From contig NZ_JAVHNP010000004.1 in NCBI RefSeq assembly GCF_031769195.1, positions 310,001 through 374,000 of the forward strand: 64,000 nucleotides of DNA. The letters are read 5' to 3'. Every line of letters starts with the position of its first letter. The stretch's first letter is position 1. The stretch comes from Vreelandella sp031769195. Its GTDB lineage: Bacteria > Pseudomonadota > Gammaproteobacteria > Pseudomonadales > Halomonadaceae. Under the pieces are notes generated by a model. The model saw only the letters and a program-made list of their open reading frames with translations. It was not told where the DNA came from and ran no database searches. The position numbers were made by a program, and so were the translations under genes. Shown here piece after piece: positions 10,893-19,815 of this stretch.

Positions 10893-12752
10893 CTAGCGGT
10901 GCTGAATCAGCTCCATCATCAGCTCCGCTAAACGACGCCGCTGTGCTTTATCCAGTTTTTGCCCCTCACGCTCTAATGCTAGCAGCGCGTCATACTCCTC
11001 TTGGGGAGAACGTCTACGACGTTTATCCACCAGATGCTCGACCAACCCCATCAACTCTGTTTCCCGCGTCGCCTTGGGAATAAGCAGCTCACGCTGCGCC
11101 AGCTCAGCAAGCACTTGTCCCTCTTGACTGCCCTGAAAGTGCGCCAACACCACTTGCGGGCTGCGGTAGCGACCCGCGCGCAGCAGCGCGATTAAATCGC
11201 GGCACAGCGGCGCTTCTTCGCTCTGTTCCGGCAGCCAATCCAATGACTCAGGCAGCACCTCTACCAAGCGTGGTTCGTGTAGCAGCACCTGCACAATACG
11301 ACTAACGACCGAAAGTGCACGTGGCGCAGCCCCCTGACGACGCGGACGTCGCGCGGACTGCCGCTCCGCGCCTTCGACGGGAATCGGCGGCAGTAACTCA
11401 TCAACGGGCTCCCATTGCGCAGGCTCTTTAGGAGCAGACGCAGCAACACGCTTATCCAACAGCCCTTGCAATTGCGCCTGCGTCAGCCCGCTACGCTTGG
11501 CCAACGACTCCAGCAATAGCGATTTGAGCATGCCGTCAGGCACTTTGTTCAACGCCTCCAGCACTTGGCTAGCAAACCGCTCGCGCCCCTCAACCAGGTT
11601 GAGGTCACGTCCTTGGGCTGCCTGCTCAAAGAGAAACTCCGAAAGCGGCATGGCACAGGTCACCCGATCCTGAAACGCTTCACTGCCTTCGCGGCGTACC
11701 AGCGAGTCTGGGTCGTCACCTTCCGGCAGAAATAGAAAACGGGCTTCACGACCATCAATCATCTGCGGTAGCGCCGTCTCTAAAGCACGGCTGGCCGCCT
11801 GACGCCCAGCACGGTCACCATCAAAGCAGAACACTACCCGACTGACTAAACGAAACAGACGGCTTAAATGATCTTCCGTGGTGGCCGTACCCAGCGTCGC
11901 CACCGCGTTATGAATGCCATATTGGGCGAGCGCGACCACATCCATATAGCCTTCAACAATCACCAGCTGCTCAAGCTTGTTAGAGGCTTGGCGGGCCTCA
12001 TATAAACCATATAGCTCGCGCCCTTTATGAAAGACAGGCGTTTCTGGCGAATTGAGGTATTTAGGCTGCTCATCGCCCATCACTCGACCGCCAAAGCCCA
12101 AGGTGCGGCCACGCAGGTCGCGGATCGGGAACATAACCCGATCGCGGAAGCGGTCATAGGTGCGGCCGGTATCTTCGCGGTGAATCAGCAGGCCATACTC
12201 CACCTGCACCGGCTCACTAATACCTTTAGCAGAGAGGTGCTGCTTTAACGCCTCCCAACCGCCGGGGGCATAGCCAATCCCATAGGTGGCAATGACGTCT
12301 GATGAAAGCCCGCGCCCCTGCAGGTAGCGCTGGGCGCTCTGCCCTTCCTGCATTTTGAGCCGTTCACGATAAAAGCTTCCGGCCACTTCGAGCAGGTTAA
12401 CGCCCTCTTTACGCTTTTTTTCCCGCTGCTGAGCACGGGGGTCATCGGCACCCTCTCGCGGCACATCCAACCCTAGACGACTGGCCAGCTGTTCGACGGC
12501 TTCCGGGAACGGCAGCTTGTCGTACTCCATCAAAAAACGCAGCGCATTACCGTGAGCACCACAGCCAAAGCAGTGATAAAACTGCTTATCAGCACTAACG
12601 GTAAACGAGGGCGATTTTTCTTGATGAAAGGGGCACAGGCCTGAGAAATTCCGGCCTGCTTTTTTTAGCTGTACGCGTTCGCCCACGACCTCAACCACGT
12701 CAACGCGGCCAAGCAGATCATCAATAAAACGCTGTGGAATTTGACCTGCCAT
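10893..12752 (-). CDS. dnaG: DNA primase
   Basis: The product makes RNA primers at the replication fork with DnaB. It is 619 residues long. The N-terminal CHC2 zinc finger is seen at about residues 39-65 (CPFHQEKSPSF, then CFGCGAHGNA). The catalytic core follows with YLNSPETP, the TOPRIM glutamate motif IVEGYMDVVAL and the acidic motif CFDGDRAGRQA. A C-terminal helicase-interaction domain occupies the last 150 or so residues after a proline/arginine-rich linker. It lies in the rpsU-dnaG-rpoD order, with a strong terminator between rpsU and dnaG that should lower its expression relative to S21. Confidence 0.97.
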   Translation of the reverse strand: MAGQIPQRFIDDLLGRVDVVEVVGERVQLKKAGRNFSGLCPFHQEKSPSFTVSADKQFYHCFGCGAHGNALRFLMEYDKLPFPEAVEQLASRLGLDVPREGADDPRAQQREKKRKEGVNLLEVAGSFYRERLKMQEGQSAQRYLQGRGLSSDVIATYGIGYAPGGWEALKQHLSAKGISEPVQVEYGLLIHREDTGRTYDRFRDRVMFPIRDLRGRTLGFGGRVMGDEQPKYLNSPETPVFHKGRELYGLYEARQASNKLEQLVIVEGYMDVVALAQYGIHNAVATLGTATTEDHLSRLFRLVSRVVFCFDGDRAGRQAASRALETALPQMIDGREARFLFLPEGDDPDSLVRREGSEAFQDRVTCAMPLSEFLFEQAAQGRDLNLVEGRERFASQVLEALNKVPDGMLKSLLLESLAKRSGLTQAQLQGLLDKRVAASAPKEPAQWEPVDELLPPIPVEGAERQSARRPRRQGAAPRALSVVSRIVQVLLHEPRLVEVLPESLDWLPEQSEEAPLCRDLIALLRAGRYRSPQVVLAHFQGSQEGQVLAELAQRELLIPKATRETELMGLVEHLVDKRRRRSPQEEYDALLALEREGQKLDKAQRRRLAELMMELIQHR

Positions 12753-12849
12753 GAACTGCGGGCATCCTCGCGCAAAGCGCTTGCGGGCAAGCTTAACGTC
12801 ATCAGGCGGCGCACCTGATCACCTTAAACTGCACAAAACATACGTCACA

Positions 12850-12883
12850 GAACGAAAAACAAACGGCCACCTAGTGGCGGCCG
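12850..12883 (-). terminator. Terminator between rpsU and dnaG
   Basis: Minus-strand hairpin with an 8-bp stem containing one G-U pair (12864-12871 with 12876-12883, 4-base loop), followed by TTTGTTTTTC. A partial terminator at exactly this place (T1) is known in the E. coli macromolecular-synthesis operon and sets the excess of S21 over primase. Confidence 0.85.
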
Positions 12884-12939
12884 CTTGGCATCCCTCTTGA
12901 GATAACCGGCTAACAGCGCAGGCTATCCCCAGGTACGGA

Positions 12940-13155
12940 TCAATAGAGCCGTTCGAAACGCTTACGCTCACGCTGCAATTTCTTAGCGTGACGTTTTACG
13001 GCAGCTGCCGCTTTGCGCTTGCGCTCAGCAGTCGGCTTCTCGTAGTGCTCGCGACGACGTACTTCAGAGAGAACGCCAGCTTTTTCGCAAGAACGCTTGA
13101 AGCGACGCAGGGCGACGTCAAACGGCTCGTTATCACGTACTTTTACAGAAGGCAT
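12940..13155 (-). CDS. rpsU: 30S ribosomal protein S21
   Basis: A small basic protein of 71 residues beginning MPSVKVRDNEPFDVALRRF and ending in a lysine/arginine-rich helix (KKLQRERKRFERLY), the usual S21 sequence and length. The frame is open upstream to 13221, but the ATG at 13155 is the family start. S21 helps 30S subunits initiate at Shine-Dalgarno sites. First gene of the rpsU-dnaG-rpoD block, divergent from tsaD, an arrangement conserved in many gammaproteobacteria. Confidence 0.97.
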   Translation of the reverse strand: MPSVKVRDNEPFDVALRRFKRSCEKAGVLSEVRRREHYEKPTAERKRKAAAAVKRHAKKLQRERKRFERLY

Positions 13156-13367
13156 TAAGCACTCACCTACCTTAAGGAGTCTTGAGTTCGGATAGTACGT
13201 ACACCGAAGAAGACGGTGCACGACCCAGTTTTACAGCGCACAGTAGTCTAGTCGTGGTTGACGATCTTTGCAAATGCTTACGCCCCTTCATGGTCACAAT
13301 GCTAAACTAGCCGACTTTCAGCCTCTACCTCATCATCAACAGCTCTACCTATATGGGTCTTTTTGCT

Positions 13368-14411
13368 ATGCGCGTACTAGGCATTGAAACGTCTTGCGAC
13401 GAAACCGGCGTCGCCATTTACGATACAGCGTTCACCGGTGGCCGCGGCCTGCTCGCCGATGCGCTGTATAGCCAAATCGCCATGCACGCGGAGTACGGTG
13501 GCGTAGTGCCTGAGCTGGCCTCCCGCGACCACACCCGTAAACTTCTACCCCTGATTGAACAGGTCCTTGCAGATGCCCACCTCACCAGAGACGATCTGGA
13601 CGGCATTGCCTACACCGCTGGCCCTGGCCTGGTGGGCGCACTCATGGTGGGCGCCAGCACGGCGCACGGCATGGCCAAAGCGCTGAACATCCCCGTACTT
13701 GGCGTTCATCATATGGAAGGCCATCTGCTGGCCCCGATGCTTGAAGATGACGCGCCGGAATTTCCGTTTGTCGCACTCTTAGTATCGGGCGGGCACACTC
13801 AGCTTGTGGAAGTCCATGGGCTGGGAGATTACCAATTATTAGGCGAGTCCGTAGACGACGCGGCGGGGGAAGCCTTCGATAAGGCCGCCAAAATGCTAGG
13901 GCTTGCTTATCCGGGCGGCCCGCTAGTGGCGAAGCTTGCCGAACGGGGCGACCCAAAGCGATTTCGCTTTCCACGTCCCATGACCGACCGCCCAGGCCTG
14001 GACTTCAGCTTTTCAGGCTTAAAAACCCACACCCTCACCGCGATTCGTCAATTAGAAGAAGCGGGAGAACTTGATGAGCAGGCGAAAGCCGACGTTGCCC
14101 GCGCCTTTGAAGAAGCCGTGGTGGATACGCTGGTCATTAAGTGCCGCCGAGCCCTGGATCAAACCGGCTTGAAGCGCATTGTGATGGCAGGTGGTGTCAG
14201 CGCCAATACGCGCCTGCGTGAACGGCTAGCGTTGGAAACGCAAAAGCGCCAAGCACGCGCCTACTACCCTCGTGGGCGCTTTTGCACCGACAACGGCGCG
14301 ATGATTGCTTATGTGGGCGCACAGCGTCTGGCGGCCGGGGAACGAGATGATGATGGCGTGATGCAAGCGACGCCCCGCTGGCCGCTAGATACGTTAAAAG
14401 CCCCTGTATGA
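13368..14411 (+). CDS. tsaD: tRNA N6-adenosine threonylcarbamoyltransferase
   Basis: TsaD transfers threonylcarbamoyl from TC-AMP to A37 of ANN-decoding tRNAs, with TsaB and TsaE. ASKHA-fold motifs are clear: VLGIETSCDETG at the start, the metal-ligand segment HHMEGHLLAP near residue 110, LLVSGGHTQL, GGPLVAKLAE, and GGVSANTRLRERL. I start at the ATG at 13368, which gives MRVLGIETS as in the family. An ATG five codons upstream at 13353 would add MGLFA. It is divergent from rpsU and convergent with plsY. Confidence 0.96.
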   Translation: MRVLGIETSCDETGVAIYDTAFTGGRGLLADALYSQIAMHAEYGGVVPELASRDHTRKLLPLIEQVLADAHLTRDDLDGIAYTAGPGLVGALMVGASTAHGMAKALNIPVLGVHHMEGHLLAPMLEDDAPEFPFVALLVSGGHTQLVEVHGLGDYQLLGESVDDAAGEAFDKAAKMLGLAYPGGPLVAKLAERGDPKRFRFPRPMTDRPGLDFSFSGLKTHTLTAIRQLEEAGELDEQAKADVARAFEEAVVDTLVIKCRRALDQTGLKRIVMAGGVSANTRLRERLALETQKRQARAYYPRGRFCTDNGAMIAYVGAQRLAAGERDDDGVMQATPRWPLDTLKAPV

Positions 14412-14420
14412 GTAAAGCGC

Positions 14421-15002
14421 TTATCCGCGCAGTGTCGGCTCTTCTCCGCGACGCAAGCGTCGGATGTTTAAGCCGTGGCGGGCAAGCACTAGCAGGCTAA
14501 AGCCTCCCACTACGCTGACATAGCCGGGAGCCAGCCACAGACAAAGAAGCGGCGCTATGAGAGCACTGATCAGTGATGCCGCAGCGGCAGTGCGTAACCG
14601 CCACGCTAAAAGAGCCCAGCACAGCGCTGTTAGCAGCGCTACGCTAGGCACTAACACCAACAACACGCCAAACGCGCTGGAGACCGATTTACCGCCGCGA
14701 AACCCGTACCAAAGCGGGTAACTATGCCCCAGCAATACCGCCAACCCCACCACGCCCTGCAGCCACACCGGCAGTGCCAACAGTTTGGCTGCCAGCACCG
14801 CCGGGACACCCTTTAGCGCATCCAACAGCAGCGTAGCGGCCGCCAAACGCGGCCCATACAAGCGTAATACGTTAGAAAACCCAGGATTGCAGGAGCCACA
14901 AAAGCGCGGATCGGCCACACCGAACAGCCGGCACACGCTCACCGCTGCCAGCCAACTGCCGCTTAAATAGCCGATCACTATCCATATCATCATCCATATC
15001 AT
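14421..15002 (-). CDS. plsY: Glycerol-3-phosphate acyltransferase PlsY
   Basis: This inner-membrane enzyme transfers an acyl group from acyl-phosphate to glycerol-3-phosphate, the first committed step of phospholipid synthesis. It is 193 residues with about five membrane segments. The three PlsY active-site motifs are recognisable: GYLSGSW near the start with the following DPRFCGSCNPGFSNVLR (family: D-R-GSGNPGATN, here with CGSCNPG), LLDALKGVPAVL, and HSYPLWYGFRGGKSVSSAFG. Two changes from the usual motif (CGSCNPGFSN) are unusual. AGGGTGGG precedes the ATG at 15002. It is divergent from folB. Confidence 0.9.
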   Translation of the reverse strand: MIWMMIWIVIGYLSGSWLAAVSVCRLFGVADPRFCGSCNPGFSNVLRLYGPRLAAATLLLDALKGVPAVLAAKLLALPVWLQGVVGLAVLLGHSYPLWYGFRGGKSVSSAFGVLLVLVPSVALLTALCWALLAWRLRTAAAASLISALIAPLLCLWLAPGYVSVVGGFSLLVLARHGLNIRRLRRGEEPTLRG

Positions 15003-15104
15003 CGCCTGCCCACCCTGGCATCGGCAGCCAACGCCGCTGCCTTACTGTCGTTTCTGGTCATCCTCAAGTACAATCGCCCGCTTGTTGACCCTGGGGGAAG
15101 GCCT

Positions 15105-15470
15105 GTGGACCGCATTTTGATCGAAGCACTCAACGTAGACACGGTGATCGGCGTCTACGACTGGGAACGCACGATAACGCAATCGCTGAGCCTGGATCTA
15201 TCGCTGGCAACGGATATTCGGCCTGCCGCCGCCACGGATGATTTACGCTTAACCCTTGATTATGCTGCGATTTGCCAGCGAATCCAGCAGTTCGCTAATG
15301 AACACCAGTTTGCGCTGGTGGAAACCTTTGCAGAACGCTTAGCGGCCTGCCTGCAACATGAATTTCCCATCAGTTGGCTGCGTATGACCGTTCGCAAACC
15401 CGGCGCAGTTCCTCAAGCGGCGAGCGTAGGCCTTGAGATTACGCGTGGTACGCTACCGGAGGCCACCTAG
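15105..15470 (+). CDS. folB: Dihydroneopterin aldolase
   Basis: The product is a 121-residue dihydroneopterin aldolase/epimerase for folate synthesis. The family signature around the substrate glutamate is visible as LVETFAERLAA near residue 70, with the N-terminal segment IEALNVDTVIGVYDWER and the C-terminal motif VRKPGAVPQAASVGLEI containing the catalytic lysine. The start is a GTG at 15105, preceded by GGGGGAAGG; no ATG fits the family start. It lies 11 bases before folK, so the two are very likely one operon. Confidence 0.95.
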   Translation: MDRILIEALNVDTVIGVYDWERTITQSLSLDLSLATDIRPAAATDDLRLTLDYAAICQRIQQFANEHQFALVETFAERLAACLQHEFPISWLRMTVRKPGAVPQAASVGLEITRGTLPEAT

Positions 15471-15481
15471 GACACGTCTTT

Positions 15482-16027
15482 ATGAACTTGGTGACGCTTA
15501 GTTTAGGCAGTAACATCGACCCCGACACTCATATTCGTCTGTGCTTGGACGCGCTGGAAGATACATTTGGCCCGCTGCAAATTTCGCGTATTTTTGAGAG
15601 CGAGCCAGTGGGCTTTAAAGATAGCCGCAACTTCTACAACTTAGTGGTGGCTTTTTACAGCGACTGGTCAGTGAAGGAGCTTCAGACCTGGTCTAAGCAG
15701 CTCGAAATTGCCCACGGCCGCACGCCCGATATGGTCAAGTGCAGCCCCCGCGCACTGGATATTGACCTGTTAACCGTCGGCGATGCCTGCGGCACCGTGG
15801 ATGACGTTATCCTGCCCCGCGGCGAAATTACCCGTAACGCGTTTGTACTCCAGCCACTTGCTGAGCTACTGCCCAACGAGCGCCACCCTGCCTGCCAAAC
15901 CCCCTACAGTACGCTATGGAAGCATTTTAAGCTGGGCGATCAGCGCCTGTGGGCCATTGATTTTCACTGGCGGGGCCGCTGGGTTTCCCAAGCAGACCCT
16001 GCACTGCGTGTTGCCCTGGCGCGCTAG
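15482..16027 (+). CDS. folK: 2-amino-4-hydroxy-6-hydroxymethyldihydropteridine diphosphokinase
   Basis: HPPK transfers pyrophosphate from ATP to hydroxymethyl-dihydropterin, the step after FolB in folate synthesis. It is 181 residues. Family features seen are LSLGSNIDPDTHI near the N terminus, NFYNLVVAF, GRTPDMVKCSPRALDIDLL (HPPK signature with the two metal-binding aspartates) and RNAFVLQPLAEL. The sequence GRTPDMVKCSPR is a variant of the usual RxxxxxGPRxxDxD motif. It is downstream of folB and convergent with cca. Confidence 0.92.
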   Translation: MNLVTLSLGSNIDPDTHIRLCLDALEDTFGPLQISRIFESEPVGFKDSRNFYNLVVAFYSDWSVKELQTWSKQLEIAHGRTPDMVKCSPRALDIDLLTVGDACGTVDDVILPRGEITRNAFVLQPLAELLPNERHPACQTPYSTLWKHFKLGDQRLWAIDFHWRGRWVSQADPALRVALAR

Positions 16028-16047
16028 CGCTTTGTTTACCTCTTAAT

Positions 16048-17175
16048 TCACTCTTCACTCAACGCGTTGGCGACTGCCTTTTGGCGATGCTGGCGCAGCG
16101 CTTCTCCTAATGCGGCGCCTTGATACCCTTCGCGAAGTAGCGCCTGTGGGCTAACGGCTTGCGCGGCCTGCCAAGCAGCCCGCAGAGAGGCTTGGTGCTG
16201 GGGGGCTAGCTGACTGACAAGCGCTAGCTGCGCCGCTACCTGGGCGGGTTTACGCAAACCATCCAACCTTTCTAGCCAGTGCAGCACTCGTTGATCGTTT
16301 AACGGTTCATGTAGCAGCGCTTTGGTGAGCGCGGTATGACGAGCCAACTGCGCCACCGCATTGGGCAGCCGAAGTCTGCCCGCTAGCGTATCCCGCTGCT
16401 CATCACTCAGTACCGAGACCAGTAGCGCGTAGCGCCAGTGGGCCAGCGGCAATGACGCCTCCTCAGGCGCACTTAACATTTCAGCGAGCGCAGCGGTCAA
16501 CGTCTCTTCCGCCGTTAGCTCAGGCCACCAAGTAACAAGCGCTTGGCATTCGTTTAACGTGGTGAAATAGCAATCGGGGTTGGGTTCGCCCAATGCTTTT
16601 TCGGTTTCTACCCATACCCGCTCTGCAGCTAAGTGGCCAAGCTCCCCACTTTGACTCACGTCACGCATTAGCGCCTGGGTGTCTGGGGCGATGGTAAAAC
16701 CCAGGTGGGCATAGCGGGCCAAGAAGCGTGCAGTACGCAACACCCGTAACGGGTCTTCGCTAAACGCAGGCGATACGTGGCGCAGCAAGCGCCGCGTAAT
16801 GTCTTGCCGGCCGTCAAAAGGGTCCGTTAACTGGCCGTCTGGCCCTTGGGCAATGGCATTGATCGTCAGGTCACGCCGGGAGAGATCCTCCTCTAGTGTC
16901 ACATCGGGGCTGGCATACACCTCAAAACCACTGTAGCCATGGCCAGACTTTCGCTCGGTGCGTGCCAGGGCATACTCCTCTGCGGTATACGGATGCAGAA
17001 ATACCGGAAAATCTCGGCCAACGGGTTTAAACCCCCGCTGGCGCATCGCTTCCGGCGTAGCGCCTACCACCACCCAGTCGTGATCCACTACTGGCCAGCC
17101 CAGCAGCGCATCCCGCACTGCGCCGCCTACCCGATAAACTTCAAGCCCTTGGGTCAACGTATCGTGTTGAAACAC
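16048..17175 (-). CDS. cca: CCA tRNA nucleotidyltransferase
   Basis: The product adds or repairs the 3'-CCA of tRNAs. It is 375 residues of class II type: VYRVGGAVRDALLGWPVVDHDWVV contains the nucleotidyltransferase G-G-x-V-R-D motif and the metal pair DHD. RRDLTINAIA, LRVLRTARFLARY and AAERVWVETEKAL follow. E. coli Cca is about 412 residues with a C-terminal HD phosphohydrolase domain; I see no convincing HD motif here, which suggests the shorter form lacking it. The stop to start distance to apaH is zero to one base, so cca and apaH are probably co-transcribed with apaH first. Confidence 0.94.
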   Translation of the reverse strand: MFQHDTLTQGLEVYRVGGAVRDALLGWPVVDHDWVVVGATPEAMRQRGFKPVGRDFPVFLHPYTAEEYALARTERKSGHGYSGFEVYASPDVTLEEDLSRRDLTINAIAQGPDGQLTDPFDGRQDITRRLLRHVSPAFSEDPLRVLRTARFLARYAHLGFTIAPDTQALMRDVSQSGELGHLAAERVWVETEKALGEPNPDCYFTTLNECQALVTWWPELTAEETLTAALAEMLSAPEEASLPLAHWRYALLVSVLSDEQRDTLAGRLRLPNAVAQLARHTALTKALLHEPLNDQRVLHWLERLDGLRKPAQVAAQLALVSQLAPQHQASLRAAWQAAQAVSPQALLREGYQGAALGEALRQHRQKAVANALSEE

Positions 17176-17991
17176 TTAACGACCTCCTTGCTGGCTAGCA
17201 ACGCTAGTGCGCTCGCCAGTGCCCAGGTTCATCGCGGTGAGTGACCCACCCCATACGCAGCCGGTATCCAGCCCTTGAACGCTAATCTTTGCATGTGGTG
17301 TACGCCCTTCCAACGCTGCCCAATGCCCAAACAGAACCTGCAGATCATCCTGGCGAGCAAATTGAAACCAGGGGAAAAACCCTTCCGGAGCGCTATCCAA
17401 CCCCTCTTTGGCGGCAAAATCGAGGCGCTCCTGCGCATTAATAAAACGCATGCGGGTAAATACGTTAACGATACAGCGCAAACGATCCACGCCCTCCAAG
17501 TCGTCCTGAAAGCGGTCGGGCTGATTGCCAAATAACTGAGTTAGAAATGCACCCGCGTGTTCACTGTGCAGCGCCGACTGCACTTCACTACTTAGCGCCA
17601 GCGCCTGTTCGGCACTCCAACTTGGCAGCACGCCTGCGTGGGTCATTAACGTATTGCCTTCTTGAATCGCTAACGGCTGGCTCTGTAGCCAATCCAGCAG
17701 GGCTTCTCGCTGCGGCGAGGCAAGAATATCGTCCAGCGTATCGTTTTTCTTCAGTTTGCCGCCCCCACGGGCGACCACCAACAGGTGAAAATCGTGGTTA
17801 CCCAACACACAGCGCACGGCGCTGCCCAGCGCCTTGGCTTCCTGCAGGCAGGCGAGCGAACCAGAGCCACGATTGATCAGGTCCCCCACCAACCACAGCG
17901 TATCGCGGGCTGGATTGAAGTGTATTTTTTCCAGCAGGCTGACAAATTCGGCATGGCAGCCGTGAAGATCGCCAATGACGTAGGTACTCAT
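17176..17991 (-). CDS. apaH: Bis(5'-nucleosyl)-tetraphosphatase, symmetrical
   Basis: ApaH splits diadenosine tetraphosphate into two ADP and removes NpnN caps from RNA. It is 271 residues, a calcineurin-type phosphoesterase: GDLHGCHAEF (metal site 1), LVGDLINRGSGSL, and VLGNHDFHLL are all intact, and a later HAGVLPSW segment supplies another metal histidine. In most gammaproteobacteria apaH directly follows apaG. Here it is separated from apaG by an oppositely oriented two-gene FAD oxidoreductase unit and instead precedes cca. Confidence 0.96.
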   Translation of the reverse strand: MSTYVIGDLHGCHAEFVSLLEKIHFNPARDTLWLVGDLINRGSGSLACLQEAKALGSAVRCVLGNHDFHLLVVARGGGKLKKNDTLDDILASPQREALLDWLQSQPLAIQEGNTLMTHAGVLPSWSAEQALALSSEVQSALHSEHAGAFLTQLFGNQPDRFQDDLEGVDRLRCIVNVFTRMRFINAQERLDFAAKEGLDSAPEGFFPWFQFARQDDLQVLFGHWAALEGRTPHAKISVQGLDTGCVWGGSLTAMNLGTGERTSVASQQGGR

Positions 17992-18169
17992 AGGCTAAGG
18001 CCTTGTGATGAATGGAATAAAAAGTGACAGACAACACTCACCATGACTCTGGGGAACGCCTCGGCGTTATCTCCCTTCAATGGCACAAAAATTCTGGAGC
18101 AATCGGCAAAGTTACACCACTATGTGATGAGACCGCTCGTGACTTTCTGTTAAGGATAACGATACGCTA

Positions 18170-18355
18170 ATGAGCCCTTACTTTCTGCGTCACCCCTCTA
18201 TTGATCTTACCCGCCGAGGTGTTTTAAAAGGCCTGTTCTTTTCCACCGGTGCGGTACTTACCCTAAGCCGATGGCCGGTGGCGGCTGCACAGCCCGCGCC
18301 CATACCGGCACCGGTGCTGGTAAACGGTTGGCTGCTTCGCGCTGAAGACCGCTGA
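18170..18355 (+). CDS. Short Tat-signal protein, likely escort/small subunit of the downstream GMC oxidoreductase
   Basis: A 61-residue protein made mostly of a twin-arginine signal: TRRGVLKG near residues 14-21 followed by a hydrophobic stretch (LFFSTGAVLTL) and an AAAQ cleavage-like site near residue 40. Only about 20 residues would remain after cleavage. Its TGA overlaps the ATG of the next gene, so the two are translationally coupled. The FAD protein itself has no signal peptide, which suggests a hitchhiker arrangement where this protein carries the folded flavoprotein through the Tat system. Some multi-subunit sugar dehydrogenases use a Tat-bearing small subunit this way, but those subunits are usually longer. 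Confidence 0.7.
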   Translation: MSPYFLRHPSIDLTRRGVLKGLFFSTGAVLTLSRWPVAAAQPAPIPAPVLVNGWLLRAEDR

Positions 18356-19809
18356 TGTATCTCGCCTTTGAAACCCTCGCGACCCAAACGACCGACTATG
18401 ATATCTGCATCATTGGTGCCGGTGCCGCCGGGATTGCCATGGCCGTTACGCTGGCGGAGCAAGGGCACCGTACGCTGCTGTGCGAAGGCGGAGAAGCCTC
18501 TTACAGCGAACGCTCCCAAGCTATATATCGCGGCGATGTGGTCGGCGACCCCTATATCCCCTTGGATGGCGCGCGCCTTCGTTACTTAGGCGGCTCTACC
18601 AATCACTGGGGCGGAGTATGTAGGCCTCTGGACGCCCACGATTTTACTGCGAAGACGGCCGCTCCTGACACTGCCTGGCCCATTACCCAAGAGGCGCTTG
18701 CGCCCTATTATACCCACGCCGCTAAGCTGCTAAATTTAACGCAGCCCCATGCCGACTACCCGATCACCGGCTCAGGGTTTGAGCGTATTTACTTCTCTTT
18801 GGGCAACCCTGTGCGGCTGAAAGATAAATACGCCGCTACGCTCAATGCGTCTGCCCACGTTGACTACTGCTTAACGGCCAATCTGGTGGCGCTTGAGAGC
18901 CACGCAGGCCAAGTTGAGCACGTCACCTTACGCAGCTTTCAAGGAGATGAGTGCCAGGTTCGTGCACGGTATTTTGTACTCGCCTGTGGCGGTATCGAAA
19001 ACTCGCGACTGCTACTGTGGCTAAACCAGCAATCCAATGGCCAGCTTATCCGCAACGCCTCTACGTTAGGCCGCTATTGGATGGAGCATCCGCATGCTTC
19101 CGTGGGCCAAGCGCTGCTGTTTGAACCGCAGGCGCTGGGGCTAGACCAGGAGTACAACGTCTTTTTATCCCCCACTCCCGACATGCTGGCAAAGCGCCAA
19201 CTGCTCAACTGCGGCCTGCGCTTACACCGTATGAACGAAGAGGCTACCCAGCAACTGATCGACACGCTATCACAAGAAGCACCGTCACTAGGGGAGCAGC
19301 TCTCCACCTGGCAATCCCAAGGCCGCGTCATGCACGGCGTGATTCTGCGCGCTGCCTGGGAGCAGGAGCCGCGTTTTGAAAACCGGGTGGAGCTGGACGA
19401 GGAGGTCGATGAGTTCGGCATCCCACGCAGTCGGCTTGTCTGGCGGCAGTCAGCGCTGGATCGCCATACCATTCGCGACAGCATGCTGCTACTGGGAGAA
19501 CACCTGCTCAACCAGAATATCGGGCGCTTACAGCTGGCTGATTGGCTAGCCGCACAGCCTGTCGTGATGCCCAGTGAAGGCGAACTGGCGGGGCGCCACC
19601 ATATGGGCGGCACCCGAATGAGCCATCGGGCTGAACAAGGGGTCGTCAATAGTGACTGCCGCCTGTTCGACCAGGAGAACATGTATCTGGCGGGGTCGAG
19701 CGTGTTTCCAAGCGTCGGTCATGCCAATCCTACACTGACGGTCGTTCAACTGGCATTACGCCTGTGCGACCATTTGGATCGTCAACTGAGGCTGACGCCC
19801 CGCGCCTAA
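18355..19809 (+). CDS. GMC-type FAD-dependent oxidoreductase
   Basis: A 484-residue flavoprotein of the glucose-methanol-choline/pyranose-oxidase-like group. The FAD Rossmann motif IIGAGAAGIAMAVTLAEQG lies near residues 19-37. GGSTNHWGGVCRP (flavin-contact motif) is near 80. CGGIENSRLLL is near 205. The C-terminal motif HHMGGTRM and GSSVFPSVGHANPTLT (family active-site His and substrate side) close the protein. It probably oxidises a sugar or alcohol in the periplasm, but the substrate cannot be told. No cytochrome c subunit gene is adjacent. The unit sits in reverse orientation between apaG and apaH, which suggests insertion into a conserved cluster. Confidence 0.88.
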   Translation: MYLAFETLATQTTDYDICIIGAGAAGIAMAVTLAEQGHRTLLCEGGEASYSERSQAIYRGDVVGDPYIPLDGARLRYLGGSTNHWGGVCRPLDAHDFTAKTAAPDTAWPITQEALAPYYTHAAKLLNLTQPHADYPITGSGFERIYFSLGNPVRLKDKYAATLNASAHVDYCLTANLVALESHAGQVEHVTLRSFQGDECQVRARYFVLACGGIENSRLLLWLNQQSNGQLIRNASTLGRYWMEHPHASVGQALLFEPQALGLDQEYNVFLSPTPDMLAKRQLLNCGLRLHRMNEEATQQLIDTLSQEAPSLGEQLSTWQSQGRVMHGVILRAAWEQEPRFENRVELDEEVDEFGIPRSRLVWRQSALDRHTIRDSMLLLGEHLLNQNIGRLQLADWLAAQPVVMPSEGELAGRHHMGGTRMSHRAEQGVVNSDCRLFDQENMYLAGSSVFPSVGHANPTLTVVQLALRLCDHLDRQLRLTPRA

Positions 19810-19815
19810 TCAGCG

